DNA of 64,000 nt from Bryobacteraceae bacterium (GTDB lineage Bacteria > Acidobacteriota > Terriglobia > Bryobacterales > Bryobacteraceae), in NCBI GenBank assembly GCA_029975915.1, contig JARKOC010000025.1:1-64000 (forward strand). Reading direction: 5' to 3'. The notes beneath the pieces were generated by a model. That model made no database searches, was not told the DNA's origin, and was given only the letters and a program-made list of their open reading frames with translations. The position numbers and the translations under genes were made by a program. Numbering within the stretch: position 1 is the stretch's first letter; every line of letters starts with the position of its first letter. Positions 25,238 to 34,233 of this stretch are shown in pieces.

Positions 25238-26793
25238 CACGCCAGGACGCACTCGCGCGTCTTCAGGACCGCTCCGGTCCTTTCGATGTCCTCGTCATTG
25301 GCGGCGGCGCGACAGGCGCGGCCGTCGCTCTTGACTCCGCCTCCCGCGGCTACGCCACTGCTCTCGTCGAACGCCTGGACTTCGGCGAAGGCACTTCATC
25401 GCGTTCGACGAAGCTGGTCCACGGCGGCGTGCGCTATCTCGAACAGGGCAATGTCCCGCTCGTCATGGAAGCCCTTCACGAGCGGGGAATTCTCAAGCAG
25501 AACGCTCCGCACCTGGTGAGCGAACTTGCATTCATCGTGCCCAATTACATCTGGTGGGAAGCGCCTTTTTACGGCATTGGTTTGCGGATCTACGACCTGC
25601 TGGCGGGCCGCTATGGTTTTGGCCAGTCCCGCAACCTGTCGCGCGAAGAGACGCTCGGCGCCATCCCGACGCTGAAGATCGATGGCCTGCGCGGCGGGGT
25701 GGTTTATTACGACGGCCAGTTCGACGACGCCCGGCTTCTCATTCAAATGATCGCTACGGCCGCGGAACAGGGAGCAGCCGCGATGAATCACTGCGAAGCG
25801 ATCGCGCTGCTCAAGGGCGACGATGGTTTCGTCGACGGCGCCCGCGTCCTCGACCGCGAATCCGGCCGCGAATTCGAACTCCGCGCGCGTGTTGTCGTCA
25901 ATGCAACTGGCGCGTTCAGCGACGGCGTCCGCCAGCTCGCCGACCCCAACGCCGCGCCCATGATCGCTCCGTCGCAGGGCGTGCACCTGGTTTTCGACAA
26001 CTCCTTCCTCGCGAGCGACTCGGCCATTCTTGTGCCGCATACCGCCGACGGGCGAGTGATGTTCGCCATCCCCTGGCACGGCCACACGCTTGTTGGAACC
26101 ACCGACACACCAGTCGCCGAAGCACCCATCGAGCCGCGCCCGTTCGCCGAAGAGGTCGATTTCATCCTCGAAACCGCCGCGCAATACCTCGACCATGCGC
26201 CTTCGCGCCGCGATATCCTCAGCGCCTGGGCTGGCATCCGCCCGCTGGTCAAGGCCGGCGGAGGTGGAGGCACCTCCGCGCTATCACGCGATCATTCCAT
26301 TCATGTGGATCGCAACGGCTTGCTGACCATCGCCGGCGGCAAATGGACCACTTGCCGGAAGATGGCGGAGGATTGCGTCAACCAAGCCGCGCTGCTCGCC
26401 GGACTCCCTGAACGCGATTGCGTCACCAGATCGCTCCGAATTCATGGCTTCCATCACAACGCCGCCCAGTTTGGCCACCTCGGCGTCTATGGCTCGGACG
26501 CCATTCGCATTGAGGACCTCATCCGCCAGCATCCATCGCTCGACACCCGGCTCGACGCTGCCCTGCCCTACACAGAAGCCGAAGCCGTCTTCGCCATCCG
26601 CAACGAGATGGCTCGCACTCTGCCCGATCTGCTTTCGCGCCGCCTCAGGGCCTTGCCGCTCAACGCCCGCGCCGCCATGCGCATGGCCCCGCGCGCCGCC
26701 GAATTGATGGCCGCCGAACTCGGCCGTGAAGACGCTTGGGTCAATTCGCAAATCCGGGCGTTCACAAAACTCGCGCAAGGCTACCTGGCTTGA
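25234..26793 (+). CDS. glpD: Aerobic-type glycerol-3-phosphate dehydrogenase
   Basis: This FAD enzyme, bound at the inner face of the membrane, oxidises glycerol 3-phosphate to dihydroxyacetone phosphate and passes electrons to quinone. [20 protein letters not shown] is the FAD-binding Rossmann motif. [16 protein letters not shown] and [11 protein letters not shown] are typical of Glp[19 protein letters not shown] sequence and a C-terminal DUF-type helical domain (about residues 380-519, with [20 protein letters not shown]) complete the family architecture. The start at 25234 overlaps the glpK stop as ATGA. The 519-residue length is normal. A start 15 codons earlier would run into glpK with no gain. 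Confidence 0.95.
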   Translation: MTRQDALARLQDRSGPFDVLVIGGGATGAAVALDSASRGYATALVERLDFGEGTSSRSTKLVHGGVRYLEQGNVPLVMEALHERGILKQNAPHLVSELAFIVPNYIWWEAPFYGIGLRIYDLLAGRYGFGQSRNLSREETLGAIPTLKIDGLRGGVVYYDGQFDDARLLIQMIATAAEQGAAAMNHCEAIALLKGDDGFVDGARVLDRESGREFELRARVVVNATGAFSDGVRQLADPNAAPMIAPSQGVHLVFDNSFLASDSAILVPHTADGRVMFAIPWHGHTLVGTTDTPVAEAPIEPRPFAEEVDFILETAAQYLDHAPSRRDILSAWAGIRPLVKAGGGGGTSALSRDHSIHVDRNGLLTIAGGKWTTCRKMAEDCVNQAALLAGLPERDCVTRSLRIHGFHHNAAQFGHLGVYGSDAIRIEDLIRQHPSLDTRLDAALPYTEAEAVFAIRNEMARTLPDLLSRRLRALPLNARAAMRMAPRAAELMAAELGREDAWVNSQIRAFTKLAQGYLA

Positions 26794-26865
26794 CTCCACG
26801 CCTTCACCGTGCGTGGTGCGGGCACCCCTATGCTCTGCGGAGCAAGGCGGGTGAGGGAGCCCATC

Positions 26866-28326
26866 CTATCTGGACAGCTTCAGCGTCCAAGCCGGCTGTC
26901 CGCGCAGGGCGGCAGGCAATTCAGGCAACTCGACGGTTGTCCCCGCCGCAGACAGCTTGAACTTCAGCGGCGACGCGGAACCGAGCAGCGTGACCGACTT
27001 CACCCCTGTCACGCCTTTGACCAGGAACCTGCTACCCGGCCAGTGCGGCATGATGGCGTAGACGTCGCTGCCCTTGGCGGTAAAAAAGGCCTCGATGACG
27101 GCCTGCCCCGCGGCCGGCCTGTCAATGAGCGTCATGACGTCGTAGGCTGTCGAATATTCCTTGTTGTATTCGATCGAGGGAACGTTGCCGGCGCCCCACT
27201 GTCGGGTAGAGGTCCAGGGGCGCGTGCCGTAGATGGCGTCGCCATTCACCTTCATCCAGTCGCCGATCTGGAGCAGGCGTTCCTCCATGATGGGCGGAAT
27301 CGTCCCATCGTCCTTCGGTCCGATGTTGAGCAGGAGGTTGCCGCCGCGGCTGACCAGGTCTGACAGCATCATGACGAATTCCCGCGACGTGCGGTAATGT
27401 TCCAGCCGCTCTTCACGGTTGTAGCCGTAGCTGAAGCCCATGCCGCGGCTCTCTTCCCAGGCATGCTCCATGCCGCTCATGCCCGGCGTGTACTCCGTTG
27501 TCCAGTAGCCGCCGTGTTTGTGGCGCGTCTCTTTGCCCCAGCGGTCGTTGATGACCACTTCGTCCTTCACCGGCGATTCGTTGAAGAGCCATGCGAGCAG
27601 TGCGGGCGAATTCCACTCGGCAGAGGTCAGGTCCCATTCGCCGTCGCTGAAGATGATTGAAGGCTTGTAGCGCGTCACGAGGTCCTTGAACTGCGGGACC
27701 ATATGCTCGCGAATATAGCGCGGCTTGTCGCTGCGCCAGATCGGGTTGTACCACTCGTAGAGCGAATAGTAGAAGCCCATGCGCAGGCCCTTGCGGCGCA
27801 CGGCTTCGGTCAATTCGCCGGCCAGGTCGCGTTTGGGTCCGATCTCGACAGCGTTCCAGGGCCGGCCCCAGGATGCCGAGGCTTCCTTGCTGGGCCAGAG
27901 CGCGAAGCCTTCATGATGTTTCGAGGTGAGCGCGACATAGCGCGCGCCGGACCGGGCGAAAACATCGGCCCAGTGATCGGGGTCGAACAGTTGCGCCCGG
28001 AATTGCGGCGCGAAATTCTCGTAGGCGTAGTCGGCGCCATACATTTTCTTGTGATATTCCCAGGTGCCTGTTTGAGTGGCGTTTGCCTTCGGATTGTCTC
28101 TGCCGTTGGTCATGGCGTTCCAATACCACTCGGCGTAAGCGAGTTTGCCTGGAATCATCGGCGCGTAAGCCGGCACGGCGTAGACGCCCCAGTGGATGAA
28201 GATGCCGAATTTGGCCTCGTTGAACCAGGACGGCGTCGGGCGTTTGTCGATGGACTCCCAGGTGGGCTGGTAGGTCTGAGCGCAGAGAGGCGCGATAAGG
28301 AGAAGCGCGGCGATGACGAGTCTCAT
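26866..28326 (-). CDS. Exported alpha-L-fucosidase, GH29
   Basis: A signal peptide (MRLVIAALLLIAPLCAQ) precedes a GH29 catalytic barrel. It opens with WFNEAKFGIFIHWGVYAVPA and YAEWYWN, followed by YVALTSKHHEGFALWPS. The segment with the expected nucleophile aspartate is SIIFSDGEWDLTS. A C-terminal beta domain follows from about residue 390. GH29 enzymes cleave terminal alpha-L-fucose from glycans by a retaining mechanism. The ATG at 28326 is chosen because it opens the signal peptide; further in-frame ATGs upstream (28344 and beyond) have no better ribosome site. It is divergent from the CE15-like gene, and the two share a short promoter region (28327-28420), so joint use on complex plant or microbial glycans is likely. 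Confidence 0.9.
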   Translation of the reverse strand: MRLVIAALLLIAPLCAQTYQPTWESIDKRPTPSWFNEAKFGIFIHWGVYAVPAYAPMIPGKLAYAEWYWNAMTNGRDNPKANATQTGTWEYHKKMYGADYAYENFAPQFRAQLFDPDHWADVFARSGARYVALTSKHHEGFALWPSKEASASWGRPWNAVEIGPKRDLAGELTEAVRRKGLRMGFYYSLYEWYNPIWRSDKPRYIREHMVPQFKDLVTRYKPSIIFSDGEWDLTSAEWNSPALLAWLFNESPVKDEVVINDRWGKETRHKHGGYWTTEYTPGMSGMEHAWEESRGMGFSYGYNREERLEHYRTSREFVMMLSDLVSRGGNLLLNIGPKDDGTIPPIMEERLLQIGDWMKVNGDAIYGTRPWTSTRQWGAGNVPSIEYNKEYSTAYDVMTLIDRPAAGQAVIEAFFTAKGSDVYAIMPHWPGSRFLVKGVTGVKSVTLLGSASPLKFKLSAAGTTVELPELPAALRGQPAWTLKLSR

Positions 28327-28420
28327 GGTTGTACCGATGACCATTGACCATTCTATTCGGAGCCAGCACCGGTTTGGACTGGAACGGCGCTTCCTGTATG
28401 ATTCCGGTGGAGTCCGCATC

Positions 28421-29806
28421 ATGATCTCCCGGAGACTATTCAATCGGATCTTGCCCGCCGCGCCGGCGGTTTTGAACGTGTCAGCGCCCGCGCAGGATCA
28501 GGAGGTCGAAATTCCGCTGCCGCCGATTGAAACCAGGCTTGGATCGATGCCGGGTGTGGATGAACTACCGGTGGTTTCGGAGATGCCGCCGGTCATGGTG
28601 ATGAACGGCGGCGCGGCCGTCAGGACCAAGGCCCAATGGAGCAAACGAAAGCAGGAGATCCGCAAGATCCTCGAATACTACGCCGTGGGCCGCATGCCGC
28701 CGGCGCCGGGCAACGTGAGGGGCCGGGTGGTGTCAGAGCAGACACTCGCCGGCATTCCGGCATCCTACCGTCTCGTCGAGTTGTCATTCGGGCCCGGCGG
28801 GAAACTGAGCTTGAACGCCGGCGTGTTCACGCCTGCGGGCAAGGGACCGTTCCCGGTCATTGTGCTGATGGGCGGCACGCCTCCCGGCGCCTCTGCCTTG
28901 CCCCGGCTGCCGCAGGGCCCGAATCAGGGCAAAGGACAGAATGTGCTGACGCTGGTGGGCCCGGCGCCGATTGAGCCAAGGCCCGCGCCGGCGCAGGCGC
29001 AGGCGGCCACGGCGGAGCAGACAGCGGGCCGGTTCAAAAACGTCTTCGACCGCGGCTATGCGCTGGCAATCTTCAATCCGAACGATTGCGCCGAGGACAC
29101 CACGCTGCGCAACCTCGACGGCAGTTGGGCGTTCCGAAACACGCGCTTCTACCCGGCCTATCCAGGCTACGACTGGGGCATCTTAGGCGGCTGGGCCTGG
29201 GGCGCGTCGCGCGTGGCCGACTACCTGGAGACCGACAGGTCCATCGACAAGAAGAAAATGATCATTACCGGCGCCTCCCGCAATGGCAAGGCATCGATGA
29301 TCGCCGCTGCCTTCGACGAACGGTTCATGGGCGCGCCAGTGGTGACGGGGGGAGGCGGCATGGGCGCATACCGCTTTACAGGACCCCGCGGCAGCGAAAC
29401 CCTGGACGTGATGCTCAAGAAGTATCCCAACTGGTTTTCGCCGCACCTGCGCCAGTTCAGGGGCAAGCGCGAGAAACTACCCTTCGACCAGCACTGGTTC
29501 CTGGCGTTGTGCGCGCCGCGTCCGTTCATCGCATTGGAGGGCATCACGGACCGAATCTCGCTGCCGGAAGCGGTCAGGCAGTCGATCCAGTCGGCCATGC
29601 CTGCCTATGAGCTGTTTGGCGCCACGGAAAAACTCGGCGTCAACTACGCCGGCCACGGCCATGCTTTTACCGCAGAGGATTGGACGGCGATGATGGACTT
29701 CGCCGATTGGCACTGGCGCGGACAGAAACCCAGCCGGAGCTTCGACCGCTACCCAACCGAAGAAGAGGTGGACGCCGCTGCCGCCAAGGAGAAAGTACCC
29801 CGCTGA
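28421..29806 (+). CDS. Exported CE15-like glucuronoyl or acetyl esterase
   Basis: The N-terminus (SRRLFNRILPAAPAVLNVSA) looks like a Tat/Sec signal. The alpha/beta-hydrolase domain has the elbow ITGASRNGKASMIAAAFDER, close to the G-x-SRNGK motif of CE15 glucuronoyl esterases that cut lignin-carbohydrate ester bonds. FYPAYPGYDWGILGGWAWGASR lies just before it, as in that family. The catalytic histidine is probably in NYAGHGHAFTAEDW. The ATG at 28421 follows GGTGGAG at 28407-28413. At 461 residues it is of family size. The elbow has Ala where many CE15 proteins have Cys. It could also be a relative acting on another sugar ester. Confidence 0.82.
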   Translation: MISRRLFNRILPAAPAVLNVSAPAQDQEVEIPLPPIETRLGSMPGVDELPVVSEMPPVMVMNGGAAVRTKAQWSKRKQEIRKILEYYAVGRMPPAPGNVRGRVVSEQTLAGIPASYRLVELSFGPGGKLSLNAGVFTPAGKGPFPVIVLMGGTPPGASALPRLPQGPNQGKGQNVLTLVGPAPIEPRPAPAQAQAATAEQTAGRFKNVFDRGYALAIFNPNDCAEDTTLRNLDGSWAFRNTRFYPAYPGYDWGILGGWAWGASRVADYLETDRSIDKKKMIITGASRNGKASMIAAAFDERFMGAPVVTGGGGMGAYRFTGPRGSETLDVMLKKYPNWFSPHLRQFRGKREKLPFDQHWFLALCAPRPFIALEGITDRISLPEAVRQSIQSAMPAYELFGATEKLGVNYAGHGHAFTAEDWTAMMDFADWHWRGQKPSRSFDRYPTEEEVDAAAAKEKVPR

Positions 29807-29965
29807 TGACGCCGGTCTGATAAGCTGAAATTTGCTTCTGACGACCCTTGTCCTCTAGTCCGGCCTCTCACTGAAAGCACGCTGAGCGCTTGCGTGCCAG
29901 GACCGTGAGGGTACCGGTGCGGCCGTCCCCCTTCCACGCGGCTGTGACAGACCGAGGACACAACA

Positions 29966-31003
29966 TTGAATTTGGAATCGTTTGGTTGGAACACTCATTT
30001 TTCACGCGCCTATGCGCGCCAGGCGGCTGAAGGACAACGCGCGGGCCGGATCGCGGCATTTCTTGGCTCGGAGTGCGAAGTCTGGACAAGCGCAGGCGCC
30101 GTCCGGGCATCGCTTGCCGGCACGCTCCGCCAACTGCCCGGCGGACCGCCGGTGACCGGCGACTGGGCCTTGCTCCGGGCCGATGCCGACGTCGTGTGCG
30201 GAATCCTCACGCGCAAGACACAACTGCTGCGCGCCGTGGAAGGCCGCACCGAGCCTCAACTGCTGGCGGCCAACATTGACGTGCTGCTGATCGTCACCGG
30301 ACTCGATGGCGACTTCAGCCCGCGCCGGATCGAGCGATATCTTGTGCTGGCCGCCGAGTCCGGCATCGATGCCGTGGTCGTATTGAGCAAAACCGACCTG
30401 TGCGGGAAAGCCCGCCTGGAAACAGCGATTGCACAGGTGCGGGAAGCCGCTCCCGGCGTGCCCGTGATTCCTTGGAGCGCGTTCAGCGGCCAGGACGCCG
30501 GCGTCATCGCGGGCTGCGTCCAGAGGGGCCTAACGGCGGCCGTTGCTGGTTCTTCGGGTGCGGGCAAATCGACGCTGATCAACCGCTTGCTTGGCGAGGA
30601 GCGGCTGCCGACGCGCGAGGTCCGCGAGGACGATTCTCGCGGCCGCCATACGACGACACGGCGCGAGTTGATCGCCCTGCCGCAGGGCTGGGTGATAGCG
30701 GACCTGCCAGGGCTGCGGGCGGTCGGCGTCTGGGCGTCGGCGGAGGCTGTGTCGGCGGCTTTCAGCGAGGTGAGCGGAGTGTCGCGCGGCTGCCGGTTTC
30801 GCGACTGCACCCATTCCGGCGAGCCGGGTTGCGCCGTGAGGACAGCGGTTGAAACGGGCGATCTGAGCAGCGCCCGCGTGGCCAGTTTCTCGACGCTTGG
30901 CGGCCAGGCATCATCGGCTGGAGAGGCGAAGCGACGGTGGGAAAAGATGATCGCGCGGGCCATCCGCAACAGGAAGAAATCCGGCTTCGACCTGAAAGGA
31001 TGA
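29966..31003 (+). CDS. rsgA: Ribosome small-subunit GTPase RsgA
   Basis: This circularly permuted GTPase acts late in 30S ribosome assembly. An N-terminal OB-fold (about residues 25-90) is followed by G4 first (VVLSKTDLC, near 138-146). The P-loop GSSGAGKS comes next at 195-202, then the switch RHTTTRREL and G3 (DLPGL). The C-terminal zinc site is C276, C281, H283 and C289 (CRFRDCTHSGEPGC). All elements are present and in permuted order. The start is a TTG at 29966 preceded by GAGGA; no ATG fits. It has no operon partner on this strand. Confidence 0.95.
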   Translation: MNLESFGWNTHFSRAYARQAAEGQRAGRIAAFLGSECEVWTSAGAVRASLAGTLRQLPGGPPVTGDWALLRADADVVCGILTRKTQLLRAVEGRTEPQLLAANIDVLLIVTGLDGDFSPRRIERYLVLAAESGIDAVVVLSKTDLCGKARLETAIAQVREAAPGVPVIPWSAFSGQDAGVIAGCVQRGLTAAVAGSSGAGKSTLINRLLGEERLPTREVREDDSRGRHTTTRRELIALPQGWVIADLPGLRAVGVWASAEAVSAAFSEVSGVSRGCRFRDCTHSGEPGCAVRTAVETGDLSSARVASFSTLGGQASSAGEAKRRWEKMIARAIRNRKKSGFDLKG

Positions 31004-31022
31004 ACTGCGGCAGGCGGGGGTT

Positions 31023-32096
31023 TTATACCCCGCTCGCCGCCCCTTCACCTGCGGCCATCCGCCTTAGTTTCTCGGCTTCGGCCGACAGCCAGTCGTAGTA
31101 TTCGAGATAGTACACCGATGGCTTCAGGTGTTGCTGCGGCCCATCGGACCATTCGACCGACAGCGCGCGCGCCGCGGCACGGATCCGGGCCAGCGCGGGT
31201 CCTGTGCCTGATTCGAGAAAACCGGGACCTCGCAACCTTTCGCCAGCGGCATACCGCCGAGCGGCAGCCCGCCAGGTGGATTCCGGCGGCGGCTCGAATC
31301 CGCATGCTCCAAGCGCGCCGCCATACTCATGCCACAGCCATGGATTCTGCGTGTGGATGAGTAGATCAAGAGCCTCGGGCGTCATGACTCGTCCGCTGAC
31401 CGGCGTCCTCAGTTCGTTCGCCGACGGCAGCACCAGCAAGCCCGGTAGTTTCAGCGCCTTTTGGAGACGGGGGGCCGGAGGGCGTAACAGCGCATGAGCG
31501 CGGGCGGCGAGGCCGCAGCAATCGGCGAACAGGTTGCCGCTCGGTGGCGGAATCCGGCGCGCCGTCTCCGCCCGCGTAGTCAGCGGCTCCGCCCACCGGC
31601 CCTCCAACACGCCGAGAGCGTTTGCCATCTCGAGCGCGAATTTCTGGAGATTGCGCCGGTTGCTGTGTCGCAGCGCGGCCGGGATGAACCTGTCGAACCA
31701 GAAGACGAGCCTGCGGGCCGCTTCAAACGGCGTAACCGGGGTGGTCTGGATCACGGGCGGTGGTCCGAAGACGGTGACCGAACAACGGCGGTCGAGAGAC
31801 GCGCGGTAAGGGTCGGTTTCGCAGAGTTCGGCGAGGTCCCGGCGCGTCATCACCTGGCATTCCCCCAGCCGGGGGAAAAGGATTCTGGCAATGAGGTAAC
31901 GCAGCCTCAGTTCATCAATCTCGAATCCCTGCGCATCGCGGATGAGAATGGCGAGATCCAGGTCGCTCCACGGGAACACCGCCTCGCCGGAGGCTACGCT
32001 GCGGCGGATGAATACGGTCTTGACGATTTGACAGCGCAGAACTGTGTGGCTCAGGACCTTGGCCGCCGCGCGGTAGATGGCTGTTGACCTGGTCAC
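31023..32096 (-). CDS. Nucleotidyltransferase-fold protein
   Basis: About residues 28-60 read FIRRSVASGEAVFPWSDLDL, which corresponds to the GS...DxD core of polymerase-beta-like nucleotidyltransferases; the usual GS is RRS here, and SDLDL (44-48) supplies the two acidic metal ligands. The remaining 300 residues, mostly helical and rich in Arg and Ala, match no domain I can name. Proteins of this size with such a core often accompany HprK-like kinases. The HprK-like gene lies 6 bases upstream on the same strand, so they form an operon. Transfer of a nucleotide to a protein, peptide or small molecule is possible; the substrate cannot be told. Confidence 0.65.
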   Translation of the reverse strand: MTRSTAIYRAAAKVLSHTVLRCQIVKTVFIRRSVASGEAVFPWSDLDLAILIRDAQGFEIDELRLRYLIARILFPRLGECQVMTRRDLAELCETDPYRASLDRRCSVTVFGPPPVIQTTPVTPFEAARRLVFWFDRFIPAALRHSNRRNLQKFALEMANALGVLEGRWAEPLTTRAETARRIPPPSGNLFADCCGLAARAHALLRPPAPRLQKALKLPGLLVLPSANELRTPVSGRVMTPEALDLLIHTQNPWLWHEYGGALGACGFEPPPESTWRAAARRYAAGERLRGPGFLESGTGPALARIRAAARALSVEWSDGPQQHLKPSVYYLEYYDWLSAEAEKLRRMAAGEGAASGV

Positions 32097-32102
32097 GTTG
32101 AG

Positions 32103-33131
32103 CTAACCAAAGTGGCGCGCCGCCAGTTCGAGCACCAGCCCCGCGTTGGCCTCCGGATCGCGGCCCATATGCAATACGTAGTTCCGCGACTTCCGGACCA
32201 GGGCGTGCGCGTTGCGCGTGCGAGACGCAGCCAGTCCCGCCTTGCCCGCGATCTCCCGGCTTGACCGCTCCAACAGATACTCCAAACCCTGAAACAGCCC
32301 CAGCCCGACGATCATATTCGGCGCCATCGAGCGCATGGCCTCGGCGTAGCTCGCCTCCCTGACATGGCCTTGACGGGCCAGCGTCCGGCGTCCCAGCAGC
32401 AGCAACCCTGGCTTTGCGCTGCCCGCCACCCGGTGCGCGAAGTAGGAATAGTTCACCAGATGCTTCTCGCCGAAGCCCATCCTGCGAACGCAACGCCGGT
32501 GTTCGGGCGGCACTTCGTGCTCACGCCCGGGCAATAGCCCGAGTCTCAGAGGAAAAGCGTGCGCGTGGCCCGCGCGATCGATGAACGGAGAATCGTCGGA
32601 GAGAATCTCGACGCCCGGGTGCTTCAGCAACGCGTTGCCAAGCGTGCTCTTGCCTCCGCCCATCGGCATTGGAACCAGAATCGAGTGGCCTTTGTAGCTC
32701 ATTGCCAGCGCGTGCAGGCGATGGAGGCCGATCGAATCGAGAGACTGCCCGATCTGCGACAGCAGGAACAGATACGCGGCTTCGTACACCAGGTCGGCAA
32801 TCATGCTTTCCATCCGGAACAGCCGCGCTTCCGGATCAAAGAAACCCAATCCTTGGCCGCCAAAATCCAGGATCCGCTTCGCCCCGTCCCGGTAGACCAC
32901 GTTTCGGGGCGTATAGACCCGTGCGTCGCTTACGGGAAGCGAATCGTAGTCGGGTTCAGTCAGGTGGAGGTCCAGGCTTGTGGCGTCTCTGCAGGCGCTG
33001 GCCGCGAAGAACGCAAAATCCTCCGACAGGCCATCGATCGCCTGGTGGCAGTCGCCTTCGACCTGGAACTGATAACCGTAAACGTTAAAAGATGGACTGC
33101 TTAGGCGGATGCCGTGATTCGGCTCCACCAT
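32103..33131 (-). CDS. HprK-related serine kinase-like protein
   Basis: The C-terminal half is an HPr kinase-like fold: P-loop VPMPMGGGKSTLGNAL (GGGKST at 158-163) and the acidic pair in VEILSDDSPFID (DD at 179-180), as in HprK relatives. Unlike true HprK it lacks the full N-terminal HprK domain; residues 1-145 are of unknown fold. No HPr or other PTS gene is nearby. Such stand-alone kinases occur next to nucleotidyltransferases and glycosyltransferases in polysaccharide/exosortase loci and in lasso-peptide loci, where one phosphorylates the peptide. The ATG at 33131 is chosen to clear the divergent gene; an earlier in-frame start at 33230 would overlap it. Confidence 0.72.
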   Translation of the reverse strand: MVEPNHGIRLSSPSFNVYGYQFQVEGDCHQAIDGLSEDFAFFAASACRDATSLDLHLTEPDYDSLPVSDARVYTPRNVVYRDGAKRILDFGGQGLGFFDPEARLFRMESMIADLVYEAAYLFLLSQIGQSLDSIGLHRLHALAMSYKGHSILVPMPMGGGKSTLGNALLKHPGVEILSDDSPFIDRAGHAHAFPLRLGLLPGREHEVPPEHRRCVRRMGFGEKHLVNYSYFAHRVAGSAKPGLLLLGRRTLARQGHVREASYAEAMRSMAPNMIVGLGLFQGLEYLLERSSREIAGKAGLAASRTRNAHALVRKSRNYVLHMGRDPEANAGLVLELAARHFG

Positions 33132-33219
33132 TGGTTTTTCAATCAACGACTCGCTCCGACCTGCAGGTAACGCGCGCTGTGTACCACTCACGCGCTCTCC
33201 CAAATATACTAGGTTAGGC

Positions 33220-34233
33220 GTGGTGAGCAAGCTTCAGTTCGAGCGGCGCGTTGTGTGTGAACATCAGCGAAGTGGCTGGGCTTACGCGCAGAACGCTCTA
33301 GGCGGGCTGGTGTCGGAACACCCCGACGCCGTTGTGCTCGATACGATGGTGGAGCGGAACTTCGCCAGGGAGTTCGATGCGGCGCTGGCGGAAAAGCGAA
33401 TTCCCTACCGCCGGCCGTGGGCTGGCGTGATTCATGTTCCTCCCGATCTCCCGCCCTGGCTGCCAGACACCAGGAAATCGCCGCGCGTCATTTTCCAGAC
33501 ACGGCAATGGCAGGAGAGCCTGCCTCATTGTGTTGGTTTGATTACGCTGTCTCGCAGCCTGCGCGACTGGGTGCAATCACAGTTCCCCTGGTTGCCCGTG
33601 CTCGCCTTGCACCATCCGACTGAGTTCACCAGCAGAACCTTTTCCTTCGATTCTTATATGCAGGCCGGCCAACCCGTCGTTCAAGTCGGCTGGTGGCTCC
33701 GAAGGCTGGCATCAATTCACTTTCTCGATTTGCCCAAGCAGCGCAAGAGCCTGCTTGTTCCTCACGCCGCAAGCTGCATGGCACGGTTCCTCGCCGCCAT
33801 TGAAGCCGAGCGCGCTCAATCCGGCGCGCCGAGGGTCGATGAGTGGAATGCCACCATTCTCCCCAGACTTTCTAACGAAGCTTACGACGAACTCCTCACC
33901 CGCAGCCTGGTCTTCCTCGACCTCCACGGGACATCGGCAAATAATGCCGTCGTCGAGTGCATCGTCCGCCGGACTCCCGTACTGATCAGACGCCACAAAG
34001 CGCTGGAAGATTATCTCGGCGCAGCCTATCCTCTTTACTTCGACGACCTCGATCAGGCCGCCGCCATGGCAGCCGACCCTCAGGCCGTCCTGGCCGCGCA
34101 CCAATACCTCTACGCCATGGACATCCGCTTTCTCTCAGGAGAGAGTTTCAAACGCGGCTTGGCCGAATCGGAGATGTACAGATCGTGGCCGTGCCCCAGC
34201 GAGGTTCAGTCCTGCCTCGCTGAGGCGCTATAA
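33220..34233 (+). CDS. Glycosyltransferase-like protein
   Basis: The C-terminal third has features of GT-B glycosyltransferases. LLTRSLVFLDLHGTSANNAV looks like a nucleotide-sugar-binding segment, followed by VECIVRRTPVLIRRHKALED and the common ending YLGAAYPLYFDDLDQAAAMA. The N-terminal part contains the segment GVIHVPPDLPPWLP, typical of enzymes that transfer to membrane or peptide acceptors. No signal or membrane segment is seen. The gene is divergent from the HprK-like kinase. The start is one of two adjacent GTG codons (33220 or 33223), preceded by AATATACT (33205-33212), which may be a -10 element. Its 3' end overlaps the DUF4838 gene by 28 bases on the opposite strand. Confidence 0.6.
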   Translation: MVSKLQFERRVVCEHQRSGWAYAQNALGGLVSEHPDAVVLDTMVERNFAREFDAALAEKRIPYRRPWAGVIHVPPDLPPWLPDTRKSPRVIFQTRQWQESLPHCVGLITLSRSLRDWVQSQFPWLPVLALHHPTEFTSRTFSFDSYMQAGQPVVQVGWWLRRLASIHFLDLPKQRKSLLVPHAASCMARFLAAIEAERAQSGAPRVDEWNATILPRLSNEAYDELLTRSLVFLDLHGTSANNAVVECIVRRTPVLIRRHKALEDYLGAAYPLYFDDLDQAAAMAADPQAVLAAHQYLYAMDIRFLSGESFKRGLAESEMYRSWPCPSEVQSCLAEAL

